Positions 43,530-52,656 are shown, numbered from the stretch's first letter. The stretch is 55,702 bases of DNA from Lachnospiraceae bacterium (GCA_017450065.1 JAFSYI010000077.1:1-55702); one strand, 5' to 3'. Notes: generated from the sequence alone by a model not told the origin. Program-made: numbers and translations.

Positions 43530-44738
43530 ATGTTAGTAGTTAAGAAGTTCGGTGGTACGTCAGTTGCCGATAAGGAACGTATCATGAATGTGGCCAGAAG
43601 ATGTATCAGGGATTATCAGGCAGGGAATGATGTTGTGGTTGTTCTCTCCGCAATGGGCAAGCAGACGGATGTGCTTATTGATATGGCCAGGGATATCAAC
43701 CCCAATCCGCCCAAAAGGGAGCTTGATATGCTCCTTACAACGGGAGAACAGACATCGGTCGCCCTTATGTCAATGGCGATGAGTTATCTGGGAGTTCCGT
43801 CGGTTTCGCTTAATGCCTTCCAGGTGGCAATGCATACGACAAGCGCATATGGAAACGCAAGGCTTAAGAGGATCGATACCGAGAGGATAAGAAATGAGCT
43901 TGACCTTAAGAAGATAGTCATAGTAACGGGATTCCAGGGTATCAATAAATATGATGATTTCACGACACTCGGAAGAGGTGGGTCGGATACTACGGCGGTT
44001 GCCCTTGCTGCAGCGCTTCATGCCGACAAATGTGAGATATTTACAGATGTGGATGGTGTATATACTGCGGATCCGAGGATTGTTAAGAATGCACGCAAGA
44101 TGAAGGAGATCACGTATGATGAGATGCTCGATCTTGCAACGCTCGGAGCGGGTGTGCTGCATAACAGATCTGTTGAGATGGCAAAGAAATATAATGTTCA
44201 GCTGGTAGTGCGTTCGAGTCTGAACGAATCTGAGGGAACAGTTGTTAAGGAGGATGTAAAAGTGGAAAGAATGCTTGTAAGCGGCGTAGCTGCAGATAGG
44301 AATGTAACTAGATTGTCACTGGTTGGTCTTAAGGATAAGCCCGGAACTGCGTTCAGGGTTTTCAATCTCCTTGCCAAGGCAAATATAAACGTGGATATGA
44401 TCCTTCAGTCGATAGGACGTCATGATACCAAGGATATTTCATTTACTATTCCCAGGGATCTGTTTGATGATGCATATAAGGTGCTCAGTGATAATAAAGA
44501 GAGTCTCGGTGCTGAGGAGATATCCTATAATAACGAAGTATCCAAGGTTTCGATCGTTGGTGCCGGAATGATGAGTAATCCCGGCGTGGCTGCGAAGATG
44601 TTTGAATGCCTGTATAACTCCAATATCAATATAAACATGATCTCAACATCAGAGATAAGGGTAACGGTTCTGATCAATGAGAAGGATACCGACAAAGCGA
44701 TGAATGCAGTTCATGATGCTTTCGGTCTTGAGGATTAA
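43530..44738 (+). CDS. lysC: Aspartate kinase
   Basis: A 402-residue monofunctional aspartokinase, first step of the Lys/Thr/Met pathway. KKFGGTSVADKERI and the TLGRGGSDTTAVALAAAL motif bind substrates; TDVDGVYTADPRIV closes the catalytic domain. Two ACT domains (from about residues 265 and 345) provide feedback control. It is translationally coupled to hom. Confidence 0.95.
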   Translation: MLVVKKFGGTSVADKERIMNVARRCIRDYQAGNDVVVVLSAMGKQTDVLIDMARDINPNPPKRELDMLLTTGEQTSVALMSMAMSYLGVPSVSLNAFQVAMHTTSAYGNARLKRIDTERIRNELDLKKIVIVTGFQGINKYDDFTTLGRGGSDTTAVALAAALHADKCEIFTDVDGVYTADPRIVKNARKMKEITYDEMLDLATLGAGVLHNRSVEMAKKYNVQLVVRSSLNESEGTVVKEDVKVERMLVSGVAADRNVTRLSLVGLKDKPGTAFRVFNLLAKANINVDMILQSIGRHDTKDISFTIPRDLFDDAYKVLSDNKESLGAEEISYNNEVSKVSIVGAGMMSNPGVAAKMFECLYNSNININMISTSEIRVTVLINEKDTDKAMNAVHDAFGLED

Positions 44739-44742
44739 ACTA

Positions 44743-44771
44743 TTTACTGATTGTCACATAAGTGGTATAAT
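44743..44771 (+). promoter_or_regulatory. Promoter of the small membrane protein genes
   Basis: TTTACT (44743-44748), 17-nt spacer, TATAAT (44766-44771); a second TATAAT lies 6 nt further downstream with TTGTCA 18 nt before it. AGAGG follows just before the ATG at 44794. Confidence 0.6.
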
Positions 44772-44793
44772 GTGTATAATTAGAGGATGAAAA

Positions 44794-45213
44794 ATGGACG
44801 TTGTTAACGAAAAGCAGATATGCGCCGCCAAGTATTCATATTATGCAATGGTCCTTGGAATCGTATCGCTGGCAGGAATGTGCTGCTTTCCGGTAATGCC
44901 GATAATCGGGGGTATGGGAATAATCTTTGCCCTGATATCGCGCGGAGGCGCAAAAGCGTTTTCGAAGAATGCAAAGAACGGTCTTATTCTTTCGATAATA
45001 GGAACGTGTATTTCCGTAGTACTTACGGTCGGTATTGTAGGATATTCGACTTATGATGCGGTACAGAGACTTAAGAATGATCCCGGCTTCATAGATGAAG
45101 TAGTAGAGCAGTACGAGAATATGTATGACAGCATGGGGCAGGAAATGCCAGAACAGCTGTATGAGATGTTTGATGAGCTCAGGGAAATGTCTGATGAACT
45201 TAACGGTAAGTAG
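44794..45213 (+). CDS. Small membrane protein, DUF4190-like
   Basis: A 139-residue protein with two membrane segments (SYYAMVLGIVSLAGMCC..., and GLILSIIGTCISVVLTVGIVGY) split by a basic GGAKAFSKNAKNG loop, as in DUF4190-type proteins. An acidic, helical tail of about 55 residues (YENMYDSMGQEMPEQLYEMF) lies on one side of the membrane. Function unknown. Confidence 0.75.
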   Translation: MDVVNEKQICAAKYSYYAMVLGIVSLAGMCCFPVMPIIGGMGIIFALISRGGAKAFSKNAKNGLILSIIGTCISVVLTVGIVGYSTYDAVQRLKNDPGFIDEVVEQYENMYDSMGQEMPEQLYEMFDELREMSDELNGK

Positions 45214-45285
45214 TCAGAACGCGGGATAGCTTAAGGAATGACCCGGAACAGCCCTTGACAGGATATAAAAAGGGGGTGGGCTGTT

Positions 45286-45852
45286 ATGATGATAGGACCG
45301 GTTGGATACGGTTTATATGGATATACGAACGCTCCCGGAATGTACACGGGAATGGGAACAGGCGGACATGATATGATGTCGGCAGGTTCTCTTAGTGCTG
45401 CGGGTACCGTGCAGGGGGCGGGACCAGCCGGAGAGACAAAGCCGATAGTCAATCCGGGAGAGTCCACTGAGGTTACTCCGGGACGCAAGGTTTCGCCGGC
45501 ACAGTGTGAGACCTGCAAGGAAAGGAAGTATCAGGACGGTTCGGATGAAATGGTTTCCTTCAAATCCGCAGCGCATATTTCTCCGGAAGCTTCTGCTTCG
45601 AGGGTAATGGCGCATGAGATGGAGCATGTGGCCAATGCCTATGAGAAGGCAGCCGAAAAGGGCGGACAGGTAATGTCCTGCGGTGTAAGCCTTCATACCG
45701 CAATATGCCCCGAATGCGGAAGGTCTTATGTATCCGGAGGAGTAACGAGAACAGCGATCAAATATCCCAATGAAAAGAATCCATATATGAAGGGACTTAA
45801 GTCGATGCATTCGATGGCTCTTAAGGGAGCCAATCTGGATCTTGCAGGGTGA
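45286..45852 (+). CDS. Putative small metalloprotease-like protein with HExxH and two CxxC pairs
   Basis: A 188-residue protein. The first 65 residues are Gly/Pro/Met-rich and disordered. Then come a CETC pair (C74/C77), the zinc motif HEMEH (H110, E111, H114) in RVMAHEMEHVANAYEKA, a further Cys (C132) and a CPEC pair (C141/C144). It resembles the putative metalloprotease group related to SprA (CJM1_0395 family). No signal peptide is seen. AAAAAGGGGGTGGG precedes the ATG. Substrate and role unknown. Confidence 0.7.
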   Translation: MMIGPVGYGLYGYTNAPGMYTGMGTGGHDMMSAGSLSAAGTVQGAGPAGETKPIVNPGESTEVTPGRKVSPAQCETCKERKYQDGSDEMVSFKSAAHISPEASASRVMAHEMEHVANAYEKAAEKGGQVMSCGVSLHTAICPECGRSYVSGGVTRTAIKYPNEKNPYMKGLKSMHSMALKGANLDLAG

Positions 45853-45920
45853 TAAAGTTATAATGATGATGGTAATTGTAATGGACAGAAATAAGTAGTA
45901 GAATATATAGTGTTAAGCTA

Positions 45921-45946
45921 ATAAGGAATCCGTAAGGGTTCCTTAT
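45921..45946 (+). terminator. Hairpin, possible terminator
   Basis: ATAAGGAATCC and GGGTTCCTTAT form an 11-bp stem (one GU pair) around GTAA. The following bases are only mildly T-rich, so termination may be partial. It separates the HExxH gene from the membrane protein gene. Confidence 0.5.
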
Positions 45947-45989
45947 CTTGTAGATAAATGAAAATTATGATCAGTATGATGGAGAAAGA

Positions 45990-46721
45990 ATGAAGGTAAA
46001 ATCGGTAAGCGCATTAAAAGCAATAACGCGGGAACAGCTTCTCGGTAATTACGGCAGGCTGGGCGGATATGTAATGCTGTATCTTATGCTGCAGTTCACG
46101 GTGGCTCAGGTGCTTATGATGATAAGCATGCAGAATATCCCCGTACAGCTTATGGTCAGCTTTATCCAGGTTGTATTCAGCAACATTTTTGTTGTGGGAA
46201 TGTACCGCGTATGTATGATGACAATAAGGGAAGAGAAGGCATCGCTGGGAGATTTTTTTTATGCATTCAGTCATGATCCCGACAAAGTAGTCATAGTAAG
46301 CGCACTTATGTGGCTTATATCGACTCTTGTGACATTGCCGCTTATGATACCGGGAAAGACAGCAGAGAGCGTTGGTATAGGGAACGGCGCATCGATCCTG
46401 ATTAAATGCATACTGCTCTGTGTGGCGATCGTTTTGTATATTTATGTAAGTATACTGATCGCGCTCTGGATAATGCTTTATCTCGACAGACCGCAGTATT
46501 CCACGGGTGAGATACTTATGACCAGCGTGAACGTAATGAGGAATCATAAGCTGAGATATTTCTATCTTTTATTCAACCAGCTTGGATTATGGTGTCTGAT
46601 AATTCTGACGGCAACGATAGGAGCCTTCTGGCTTTTGCCGTTTATATGTGTTTTGAATATAAATTTCTATGAGGATGTGAAGGGAGAGACAGATGGATAT
46701 CATATTGAAGCTGAAGGATGA
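45990..46721 (+). CDS. Multi-pass membrane protein, DUF975-like
   Basis: A 243-residue protein with five or six membrane segments. The opening ALKAITREQLLGNYGRLGG followed by hydrophobic helices, and the RVCMMTIREEKASLGDFFYAF loop, resemble DUF975 proteins. Function unknown. Its last 29 bases overlap the start of tex. Confidence 0.65.
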   Translation: MKVKSVSALKAITREQLLGNYGRLGGYVMLYLMLQFTVAQVLMMISMQNIPVQLMVSFIQVVFSNIFVVGMYRVCMMTIREEKASLGDFFYAFSHDPDKVVIVSALMWLISTLVTLPLMIPGKTAESVGIGNGASILIKCILLCVAIVLYIYVSILIALWIMLYLDRPQYSTGEILMTSVNVMRNHKLRYFYLLFNQLGLWCLIILTATIGAFWLLPFICVLNINFYEDVKGETDGYHIEAEG

Positions 46722-49083
46722 GCTTAAGGTTGAAAAATGGCAGGTAGAAGCCGCCGTTAAGCTCATTGACGAAGGAAATACGATACCCTTTATAGCAAGA
46801 TACAGAAAGGAAGTTACAGGATCGTTAAACGATGAAGTGCTCAGGGATCTTAACGACCGGCTGGCTTACCTGAGGAATCTTGAGGAGCGAAAGGAACAGG
46901 TGCTTTCAAGCATAGAGGAACAGGGAAAGCTTACGGACGAACTTAAGGCGCAGATCAATGCGGCTGAGACACTCGTGGTAGTTGAGGATCTGTACAGACC
47001 ATATAAACCAAAGAGAAGAACCAGGGCGACCATAGCCAGGGAGAAGGGTCTGGAACCACTTGCGCAGCTTATCCTGGCACAGGAAACGGATATCCCGCTC
47101 GTTGAATCGGCACAGGAATATGTGGATGCCGGGAAGGAAGTGGGTTCTCCTGAAGAGGCAATAGAAGGCGCCAAGGACATAATCGCGGAGCAGATATCGG
47201 ATGAGGCCGAGTACAGGATATATATAAGACAGGCAACCTTTGATGAAGGGAAGATAGTATCATCGGCCAGGGATGAGAAGGCACAGTCTGTATACGAAAT
47301 GTATTATGATTTTGAGGAACCCGTAAACAGGATAGCCGGACACCGTGTATTGGCACTTAACAGGGGTGAGGCGGAGAAGATATTAAGCGTTAAGGTTGAG
47401 GCTCCGACGGACAGGATCATAACCTACCTTGAGAAGAAGACGATAACCCGGAGTAATCCCAATACGGAGCAGGTGCTTAAGGATACGGTACTGGACAGTT
47501 ATAACCGCCTTATCGCACCGGCTATTGAAAGAGAGATAAGAAACGAGCTGACCGAAAGAGCCGAGGACGGGGCAATATCCGTGTTTGGCAAGAACCTCGA
47601 ACAGCTTCTTATGCAGCCACCGATCGCAGGAAAAGTCGTGCTCGGCTGGGATCCGGCCTTCCGTACCGGATGTAAGCTGGCTGTGGTGGATGCTACGGGA
47701 AAGGTGCTCGATACCAGGGTGGTATATCCGACGGCTCCGCAGAATAAGGTTAAGGAAGCCAAGGAAGAGGTTAAGAAGCTTATAAAGAAATACGGGATAT
47801 CCCTCATTTCCGTCGGTAACGGAACAGCATCGAGAGAATCGGAAATGATAATAGTCGATATGCTTAAAGAACTGGCAGGAGACGGTATACAGGTTCAGTA
47901 TGTCATAACCAATGAGGCCGGTGCATCCGTGTATTCGGCCAGTAAGCTCGCTACCGAGGAGTTCCCTAATTTTGACGTGGGACAGAGAAGTGCGGCATCA
48001 ATAGCAAGACGTGTTCAGGATCCTCTTGCAGAGCTGGTCAAGATAGATCCAAGGTCGATCGGCGTGGGGCAGTACCAGCACGATATGAACCAGAAGAAGC
48101 TCTCCGAATCCCTGACGGGAGTAGTGGAGGACTGTGTTAACAGGGTGGGAGTCGATCTTAATACAGCTTCCGCACCGTTGCTTGAATATATTTCCGGAAT
48201 TACAAAGGTCATAGCAAAGAACATAGTTGATTACCGTGAGAAAAACGGAAGGTTTACAAACAGGAACCAGCTGCTGAAGGTTGCAAAGCTCGGTCCCAAG
48301 GCGTATGAACAGTGTGCCGGTTTTATGAGGATAACGGGAGGCGATAATCCGCTGGATGCAACAAGCGTACATCCCGAATCATATGAGGCGGCGATGAAGC
48401 TCCTTGATACCCTTGACCTTACCATGGATGATGTAAAGAAGCTTCAGGCGGAGGCAGCTTCGGGCCGGGGGGCTTCGAAGAAGACTAAGGCTGAGGGCGG
48501 AAAAAAGCAGGATGGAAGAAAAGGAGGCTCATCAAGGGTTTCGATCAATACGGGCACGGCGATGGGACAGGCTCTGGCTGCCGCCATGGGAGTCAGCAGC
48601 ATCACATCCGATTCCGGTAAAGGGAAATCAGTTTCAAACGGAAGTGATATGAAGAACTCCGGAAATGCCGCTTCGGCTGTAACGGGCACCGGCCTGCTGG
48701 ATAAGAGAATAAAGGATAAAAAGAAGCTTGCAGAGGAGCTGGGAATAGGAGAGATCACTCTTACCGATATAGTAAAAGAACTTGAGAAGCCGGCAAGGGA
48801 TCCGAGAGATGATATGCCCAAGCCCATCCTTCGTTCGGATGTTCTTGATATGAAAGACTTAACGCCCGGCATGATACTTAAGGGAACAGTACGGAATGTT
48901 ATTGATTTTGGCGTATTTGTTGATATAGGGGTGCACCAGGACGGCCTTGTGCATATTTCGCAGATTACCGACAGGTATATTAAACATCCTCTTGAAGCCG
49001 TATCCGTTGGAGATATAGTGGATGTTAAGGTGCTGGATGTGGATGTGCCCAAAAAGCGGATTTCCCTGACGATGAAGATGTAG
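46693..49083 (+). CDS. tex: Tex family RNA-binding transcription accessory protein
   Basis: A 796-residue Tex. It has the N-terminal helical domain (IPFIARYRKEVTGSLNDEVLRDL), a YqgF-like RNase H fold (VLGWDPAFRTGCKLAVVDATGK), helix-hairpin-helix repeats (DLNTASAPLLEYISGITK), and an S1 RNA-binding domain at the end (GMILKGTVRNVIDFGVFVDIGVHQDGLVH). A Ser/Gly/Lys-rich linker of about 70 residues between the HhH and S1 regions makes it longer than usual. It starts inside the preceding gene. Confidence 0.94.
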   Translation: MDIILKLKDELKVEKWQVEAAVKLIDEGNTIPFIARYRKEVTGSLNDEVLRDLNDRLAYLRNLEERKEQVLSSIEEQGKLTDELKAQINAAETLVVVEDLYRPYKPKRRTRATIAREKGLEPLAQLILAQETDIPLVESAQEYVDAGKEVGSPEEAIEGAKDIIAEQISDEAEYRIYIRQATFDEGKIVSSARDEKAQSVYEMYYDFEEPVNRIAGHRVLALNRGEAEKILSVKVEAPTDRIITYLEKKTITRSNPNTEQVLKDTVLDSYNRLIAPAIEREIRNELTERAEDGAISVFGKNLEQLLMQPPIAGKVVLGWDPAFRTGCKLAVVDATGKVLDTRVVYPTAPQNKVKEAKEEVKKLIKKYGISLISVGNGTASRESEMIIVDMLKELAGDGIQVQYVITNEAGASVYSASKLATEEFPNFDVGQRSAASIARRVQDPLAELVKIDPRSIGVGQYQHDMNQKKLSESLTGVVEDCVNRVGVDLNTASAPLLEYISGITKVIAKNIVDYREKNGRFTNRNQLLKVAKLGPKAYEQCAGFMRITGGDNPLDATSVHPESYEAAMKLLDTLDLTMDDVKKLQAEAASGRGASKKTKAEGGKKQDGRKGGSSRVSINTGTAMGQALAAAMGVSSITSDSGKGKSVSNGSDMKNSGNAASAVTGTGLLDKRIKDKKKLAEELGIGEITLTDIVKELEKPARDPRDDMPKPILRSDVLDMKDLTPGMILKGTVRNVIDFGVFVDIGVHQDGLVHISQITDRYIKHPLEAVSVGDIVDVKVLDVDVPKKRISLTMKM

Positions 49084-49167
49084 TTATATATATGAATTTA
49101 TTAAATTCTCTGTTCGGATAACGCGGCGGCATGATCTGACAGATTATCTGCGGAGGCCGCGAACAGG

Positions 49168-49194
49168 AAAAATCATGTAACAAAATGATTTTTT
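49168..49194 (+). terminator. Terminator after tex, with an upstream cruciform
   Basis: AAAAATCAT and ATGATTTTT form a 9-bp stem followed by T residues (49168-49194). Just before it, 49110-49166 forms a second structure: CTGTT/AACAG and CGCGGC/GCCGCG with an inner CAGAT-T-ATCTG hairpin. Confidence 0.45.
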
Positions 49195-49240
49195 ATGATA
49201 TACTAAGATGATATGTTTAACAGGGTTGGAGAAACAGAGG

Positions 49241-49717
49241 ATGAAGACGGAATTTGATGTTAAGATGACAGTACCGGTAATGTATGATTATATGATGTAT
49301 CATACTTTTACCGGTATACAGTTCTGGCTGGTCGTCGCGATCGGTCTGATGCTCATATGCATGTTCGTATATTCGCACAATCCACTTCATATAATATGCG
49401 CAGTCGCCATACTTGCGTATCTTCCTGTTGAAAGGCTGTTCCAGGCAAAGAAACAGGTTACCCTGAATCCTGTTTTTAAGGAGAAGTTACATTATACACT
49501 TGATGATGAGAAGATGTCGATCGATGTCCTTGATGAACATATGGACGCGGCATGGAGTTCGATAGTTAAGGTGAGGAGTACGAAAAAGAGCATCATACTG
49601 TATACAAACAGAGTGACTGCTACGATTTTTCCAAGGGAGTCTCTCGGAGAAGACTATGATAAGGCTGTGGAGCTTATCCGCATGGGAGTACCGGCAGAAC
49701 GGGTTAAGATAAAGTAA
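49241..49717 (+). CDS. YcxB-like membrane protein
   Basis: A 158-residue protein with two central membrane segments (FWLVVAIGLMLICMFVYS and IICAVAILAYLPVERLF) and a C-terminal domain (HYTLDDEKMSIDVLDEHMDAAWSSIVKVRSTKK) that matches the YcxB C-terminal family. Start at ATG 49241, with GGAG upstream. Function unknown. Confidence 0.75.
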   Translation: MKTEFDVKMTVPVMYDYMMYHTFTGIQFWLVVAIGLMLICMFVYSHNPLHIICAVAILAYLPVERLFQAKKQVTLNPVFKEKLHYTLDDEKMSIDVLDEHMDAAWSSIVKVRSTKKSIILYTNRVTATIFPRESLGEDYDKAVELIRMGVPAERVKIK

Positions 49718-49737
49718 GTGACAGGACGATCGTAAAT

Positions 49738-50178
49738 ATGCTTAAGGAAACATACGGCAGTGAGGAAACATACAGGCTGGGTGAGGAAATGGGCAGGAAG
49801 GCTGAACCGGGCGACGTATATGCCCTGACCGGTGACCTGGGAACAGGAAAGACAGTATTTGCCCAGGGCTTTGCAGCCGGACTGGGAATAAGCGGATATG
49901 TGAACAGCCCGACCTTTACCATATTGCAGGTATATGAGGAAGGAAGGCTTCCGCTGTACCATTTCGATGTGTACAGGATAGAAGAGCCCGAGGAGATGGA
50001 AGAGATAGGCTATGAGGATTACTTCTATGGTGACGGAGTTACCCTTATCGAATGGGCAGAGCTGATAGATGTGCTGCTTCCGGACAGGGCCTTCAGGATA
50101 AACATATCGAAGGATCCCGGCAAGGGGGACGATTACAGAAGGATCGAAATGCTGCCGGGGAATGAAGTGAGCCATTAA
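49738..50178 (+). CDS. tsaE: tRNA t6A biosynthesis ATPase TsaE
   Basis: A 146-residue P-loop protein. GDLGTGKT (residues 32-39) is the Walker A, followed by SPTFTILQVYEEG and HFDVYRIEEPEEM. It supports the TsaB-TsaD complex that makes threonylcarbamoyl adenosine at position 37 of ANN-decoding tRNAs. tsaB, rimI and tsaD follow. Confidence 0.94.
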   Translation: MLKETYGSEETYRLGEEMGRKAEPGDVYALTGDLGTGKTVFAQGFAAGLGISGYVNSPTFTILQVYEEGRLPLYHFDVYRIEEPEEMEEIGYEDYFYGDGVTLIEWAELIDVLLPDRAFRINISKDPGKGDDYRRIEMLPGNEVSH

Positions 50179-50268
50179 CGAAATAAGAGGGCATTGACCT
50201 TATTCCGGAGGCAGATGTACAGAATAGCTGACGGAACAGAAGATCATATACAAAAGACAGAAGAGAAG

Positions 50269-50973
50269 ATGAAGATATTGGGAATAGACAGCTCCGGGCT
50301 GGTGGCAAGCGTGGCTGTCGTTGAAGACGGGCAGATGCTCGCGGAATATACGATAAACTATAAGAAGACACATTCGCAGACGCTGGTGCCGATGCTGGAT
50401 GAGATCAGGAATATGACGGAGCTTGACCTTGCATCGATAGATGCTATAGCAGTTGCGGCAGGCCCGGGGTCATTTACAGGCCTCAGGATCGGAAGCGCTA
50501 CGGCCAAGGGGCTCGGGCTGGCACTTAACAAGCCTCTGGTACCGGTTCCGACATTGGATGGACTGGCAATGAACGCATGGGGAACCGGTGCACTCGTATG
50601 TCCGATAATGGATGCCCGGAGGGATCAGGTATATACAGGACTGTACCGCTTTGAAGACGGACACCTTAAAGTGGTCAGGAAGGGCAGTCCGATGGCTGTA
50701 ACTGAGCTTACGGCCATCCTTAATGAGATGGGAGATGCCGTTCTGTTTCTCGGAGACGGTGTTCCGGTATACATGGAAGTGCTGGATAAAGAGCTAACGG
50801 CAGATCATACATACGCTCCGGCCCACATGGCAAGACAGCGCGCGGGAGCACTCGCGGTACTTGCCATTGAATATTATAATGAAGGCCGGGTGGAAACAGC
50901 TGCCGAACACAAGCCGGAATACTTAAGAAAGTCGCAGGCTGAGCGCGTGAGGAAGGAACAGGAGAACACCTGA
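50269..50973 (+). CDS. tsaB: tRNA t6A biosynthesis protein TsaB
   Basis: A 234-residue ASKHA-fold protein that scaffolds TsaD. KILGIDSSGLVASVAVVEDG, HSQTLVPMLDEI, AAGPGSFTGLRIGSATAKGL and CPIMDARRDQVY are diagnostic. I start it at ATG 50269, where homologues begin; the frame extends to a TTG at 50194, and an ATG at 50215 lies only 3 nt from GGAGG. Confidence 0.92.
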   Translation: MKILGIDSSGLVASVAVVEDGQMLAEYTINYKKTHSQTLVPMLDEIRNMTELDLASIDAIAVAAGPGSFTGLRIGSATAKGLGLALNKPLVPVPTLDGLAMNAWGTGALVCPIMDARRDQVYTGLYRFEDGHLKVVRKGSPMAVTELTAILNEMGDAVLFLGDGVPVYMEVLDKELTADHTYAPAHMARQRAGALAVLAIEYYNEGRVETAAEHKPEYLRKSQAERVRKEQENT

Positions 50974-50978
50974 AACCG

Positions 50979-51440
50979 ATGGATGCCATGATAAATATTT
51001 GCGAAATGACCGCTTCCGACACAGAAGCTGTGGCGGCGATGGAGGAAAGTATCTTCACCACCCCTTGGAAGCTCAGAGACTTCGAAGACCTGCTTGATCA
51101 ACCGGACAGAGGCTGTATCGTGGCAAAAAGCGGTGATATGATAGTGGGTTGTGCCGTATTTCATAACATAGTCGGAGATGTGGATATAACAAACGTTCAG
51201 GTGAAAGAGGCATACCGTGGAAAAGGCATAGGTAAACGCCTTGTGAAAGCAGCCATGGAAAAAGCCCGGGCAGCAGGCGGTGAACGCTTTACTCTTGAAG
51301 TAAGGGAGTCTAATCTTGCGGCAATATCGCTGTATGAATCCCTTGGGTTTACTGTGGAAGGAAAACGTAAGAATTTCTACGAAAATCCACGTGAAGATGC
51401 ACTTATCATGTGGAACCGCAAAGCACGGAACAACCTGTAG
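50979..51440 (+). CDS. rimI: Ribosomal protein S18-alanine N-acetyltransferase-like
   Basis: A 153-residue GNAT acetyltransferase. The acetyl-CoA motif is VKEAYRGKGIGKRLV, and FTLEVRESNLAAISLYESLGF is typical of RimI, which acetylates the N-terminus of S18. Its place directly after tsaB is standard. Confidence 0.9.
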   Translation: MDAMINICEMTASDTEAVAAMEESIFTTPWKLRDFEDLLDQPDRGCIVAKSGDMIVGCAVFHNIVGDVDITNVQVKEAYRGKGIGKRLVKAAMEKARAAGGERFTLEVRESNLAAISLYESLGFTVEGKRKNFYENPREDALIMWNRKARNNL

Positions 51441-51451
51441 ATCACCTTAAA

Positions 51452-51593
51452 TGTGGTATTGACCACAAGATTATAGAATAGCGAATTTCATCAGAAATTC
51501 GGTATTCGTACTGGACCAGGCTCTGCTGAAAGCAGAGGCGTGTCATGCGGAACGCATGATTTCTGAATGCATTTCCTTGTTTGCATTCAGAAA
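51452..51593 (+). repeat. Chain of five hairpins including 65-bp element copy B
   Basis: Five perfect hairpins in a row: TGTGGT/ACCACA (51452-51467), GAATTTC/GAAATTC (51483-51500), CTCTGCT/AGCAGAG (51521-51537), TCATGCG/CGCATGA (51543-51559), and a 12-bp stem TTTCTGAATGCA/TGCATTCAGAAA (51560-51593). The part 51472-51536 repeats 38723-38787. The rest of the gap to 51714 has smaller pairs (CCAA/TTGG, CGTG/CACG) and no gene. There is no T-tract. Confidence 0.7.
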
Positions 51594-51714
51594 GTCATAC
51601 TTTGGAAGATAAACGCAAACGCAGAATTTTCATAAATAGGCGGATTTCCAAACTGATTGGAACGTGTTTCACGGGAAATGATGTGATGAGCGTGGAGAAA
51701 AGGACTTAATAAGA

Positions 51715-52656
51715 ATGCTGGATGTATGTCTTCTCGGCACCGGCGGCATGATGCCCCTGCCATACAGATGGCTGACCTCGCTCATGATGCGGTATAATGG
51801 CAGCAGCATATTGATAGACTGTGGCGAAGGAACACAGATCGCAATGAAAGAGAAGGGATGGAGTCCCAACCCGATAGACGTGATCTGCTTTACTCATTAC
51901 CATGCGGATCATATCAGCGGACTTCCCGGTATGCTCCTTTCGATGGGTAATTCGGACAGAACGGAACCGCTTACCATGATAGGACCCAAAGGGCTTGAAA
52001 GAGTAGTCAGTTCACTTCGCGTGATAGCTCCGGAGCTTCCCTTTGAAATAAATTTCCGTGAAATATCCGGACAGGAAGATGAAATACGTATGGATGGTTA
52101 TGTGCTCAAAGCCTTCCGTGTAAATCATAATGTGACCTGCTACGGATACAGCATATATATAGACCGTGCAGGGAAATTCTCGGTTGAAGCAGCCAGGGCA
52201 GCAGATATACCTTTACAATACTGGAATCCGCTCCAGAAGGGCGAGAAGATCGAATATGAAGGCAGAACCCTGACACCGGATATGGTTTTGGGGCCGCCGA
52301 GAAAAGGTATCAAGCTGACATATTGCACAGATACAAGACCAACGGATCTTATCGTTGACAATGCAATGGATTCGGATCTGTTCATATGCGAGGGAATGTA
52401 CGGCGAACCCGGCATGGAAGATAAGGCAAAAGAGCATAAGCACATGACTTTTTATGAAGCGGCTGAAATAGCCAGGAAGGCCGGGGTTAAGGAGTTGTGG
52501 CTTACACATTACAGTCCGTCGTTGTCATATCCGAAGAATTTCGAAGGTGCAGCGCGGAAAATATTTAAGAATACTCATGTGGCAAAGGATGGCCGCAGTA
52601 TTACTCTTGCCTTCGAGGATGAAGAGCAGGGTGAACAGAACCGGAACGGTGGATGA
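51715..52656 (+). CDS. rnz: Ribonuclease Z
   Basis: A 313-residue metallo-beta-lactamase nuclease that trims tRNA 3' ends. The zinc motif is THYHADH (H61, H63, D65, H66), with LGTGGMMP before and LWLTHYSP near the end. In this tRNA-Ser pair neither gene encodes CCA, so RNase Z processing followed by CCA addition is expected. Start ATG 51715 lacks a strong site; it follows the hairpin chain. Confidence 0.93.
   Translation: MLDVCLLGTGGMMPLPYRWLTSLMMRYNGSSILIDCGEGTQIAMKEKGWSPNPIDVICFTHYHADHISGLPGMLLSMGNSDRTEPLTMIGPKGLERVVSSLRVIAPELPFEINFREISGQEDEIRMDGYVLKAFRVNHNVTCYGYSIYIDRAGKFSVEAARAADIPLQYWNPLQKGEKIEYEGRTLTPDMVLGPPRKGIKLTYCTDTRPTDLIVDNAMDSDLFICEGMYGEPGMEDKAKEHKHMTFYEAAEIARKAGVKELWLTHYSPSLSYPKNFEGAARKIFKNTHVAKDGRSITLAFEDEEQGEQNRNGG

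Noticed and set aside
48444-49052. 202-codon open frame antisense to tex
   Set aside because: Ser-rich shadow of the tex linker and S1 region, with no own start signal.
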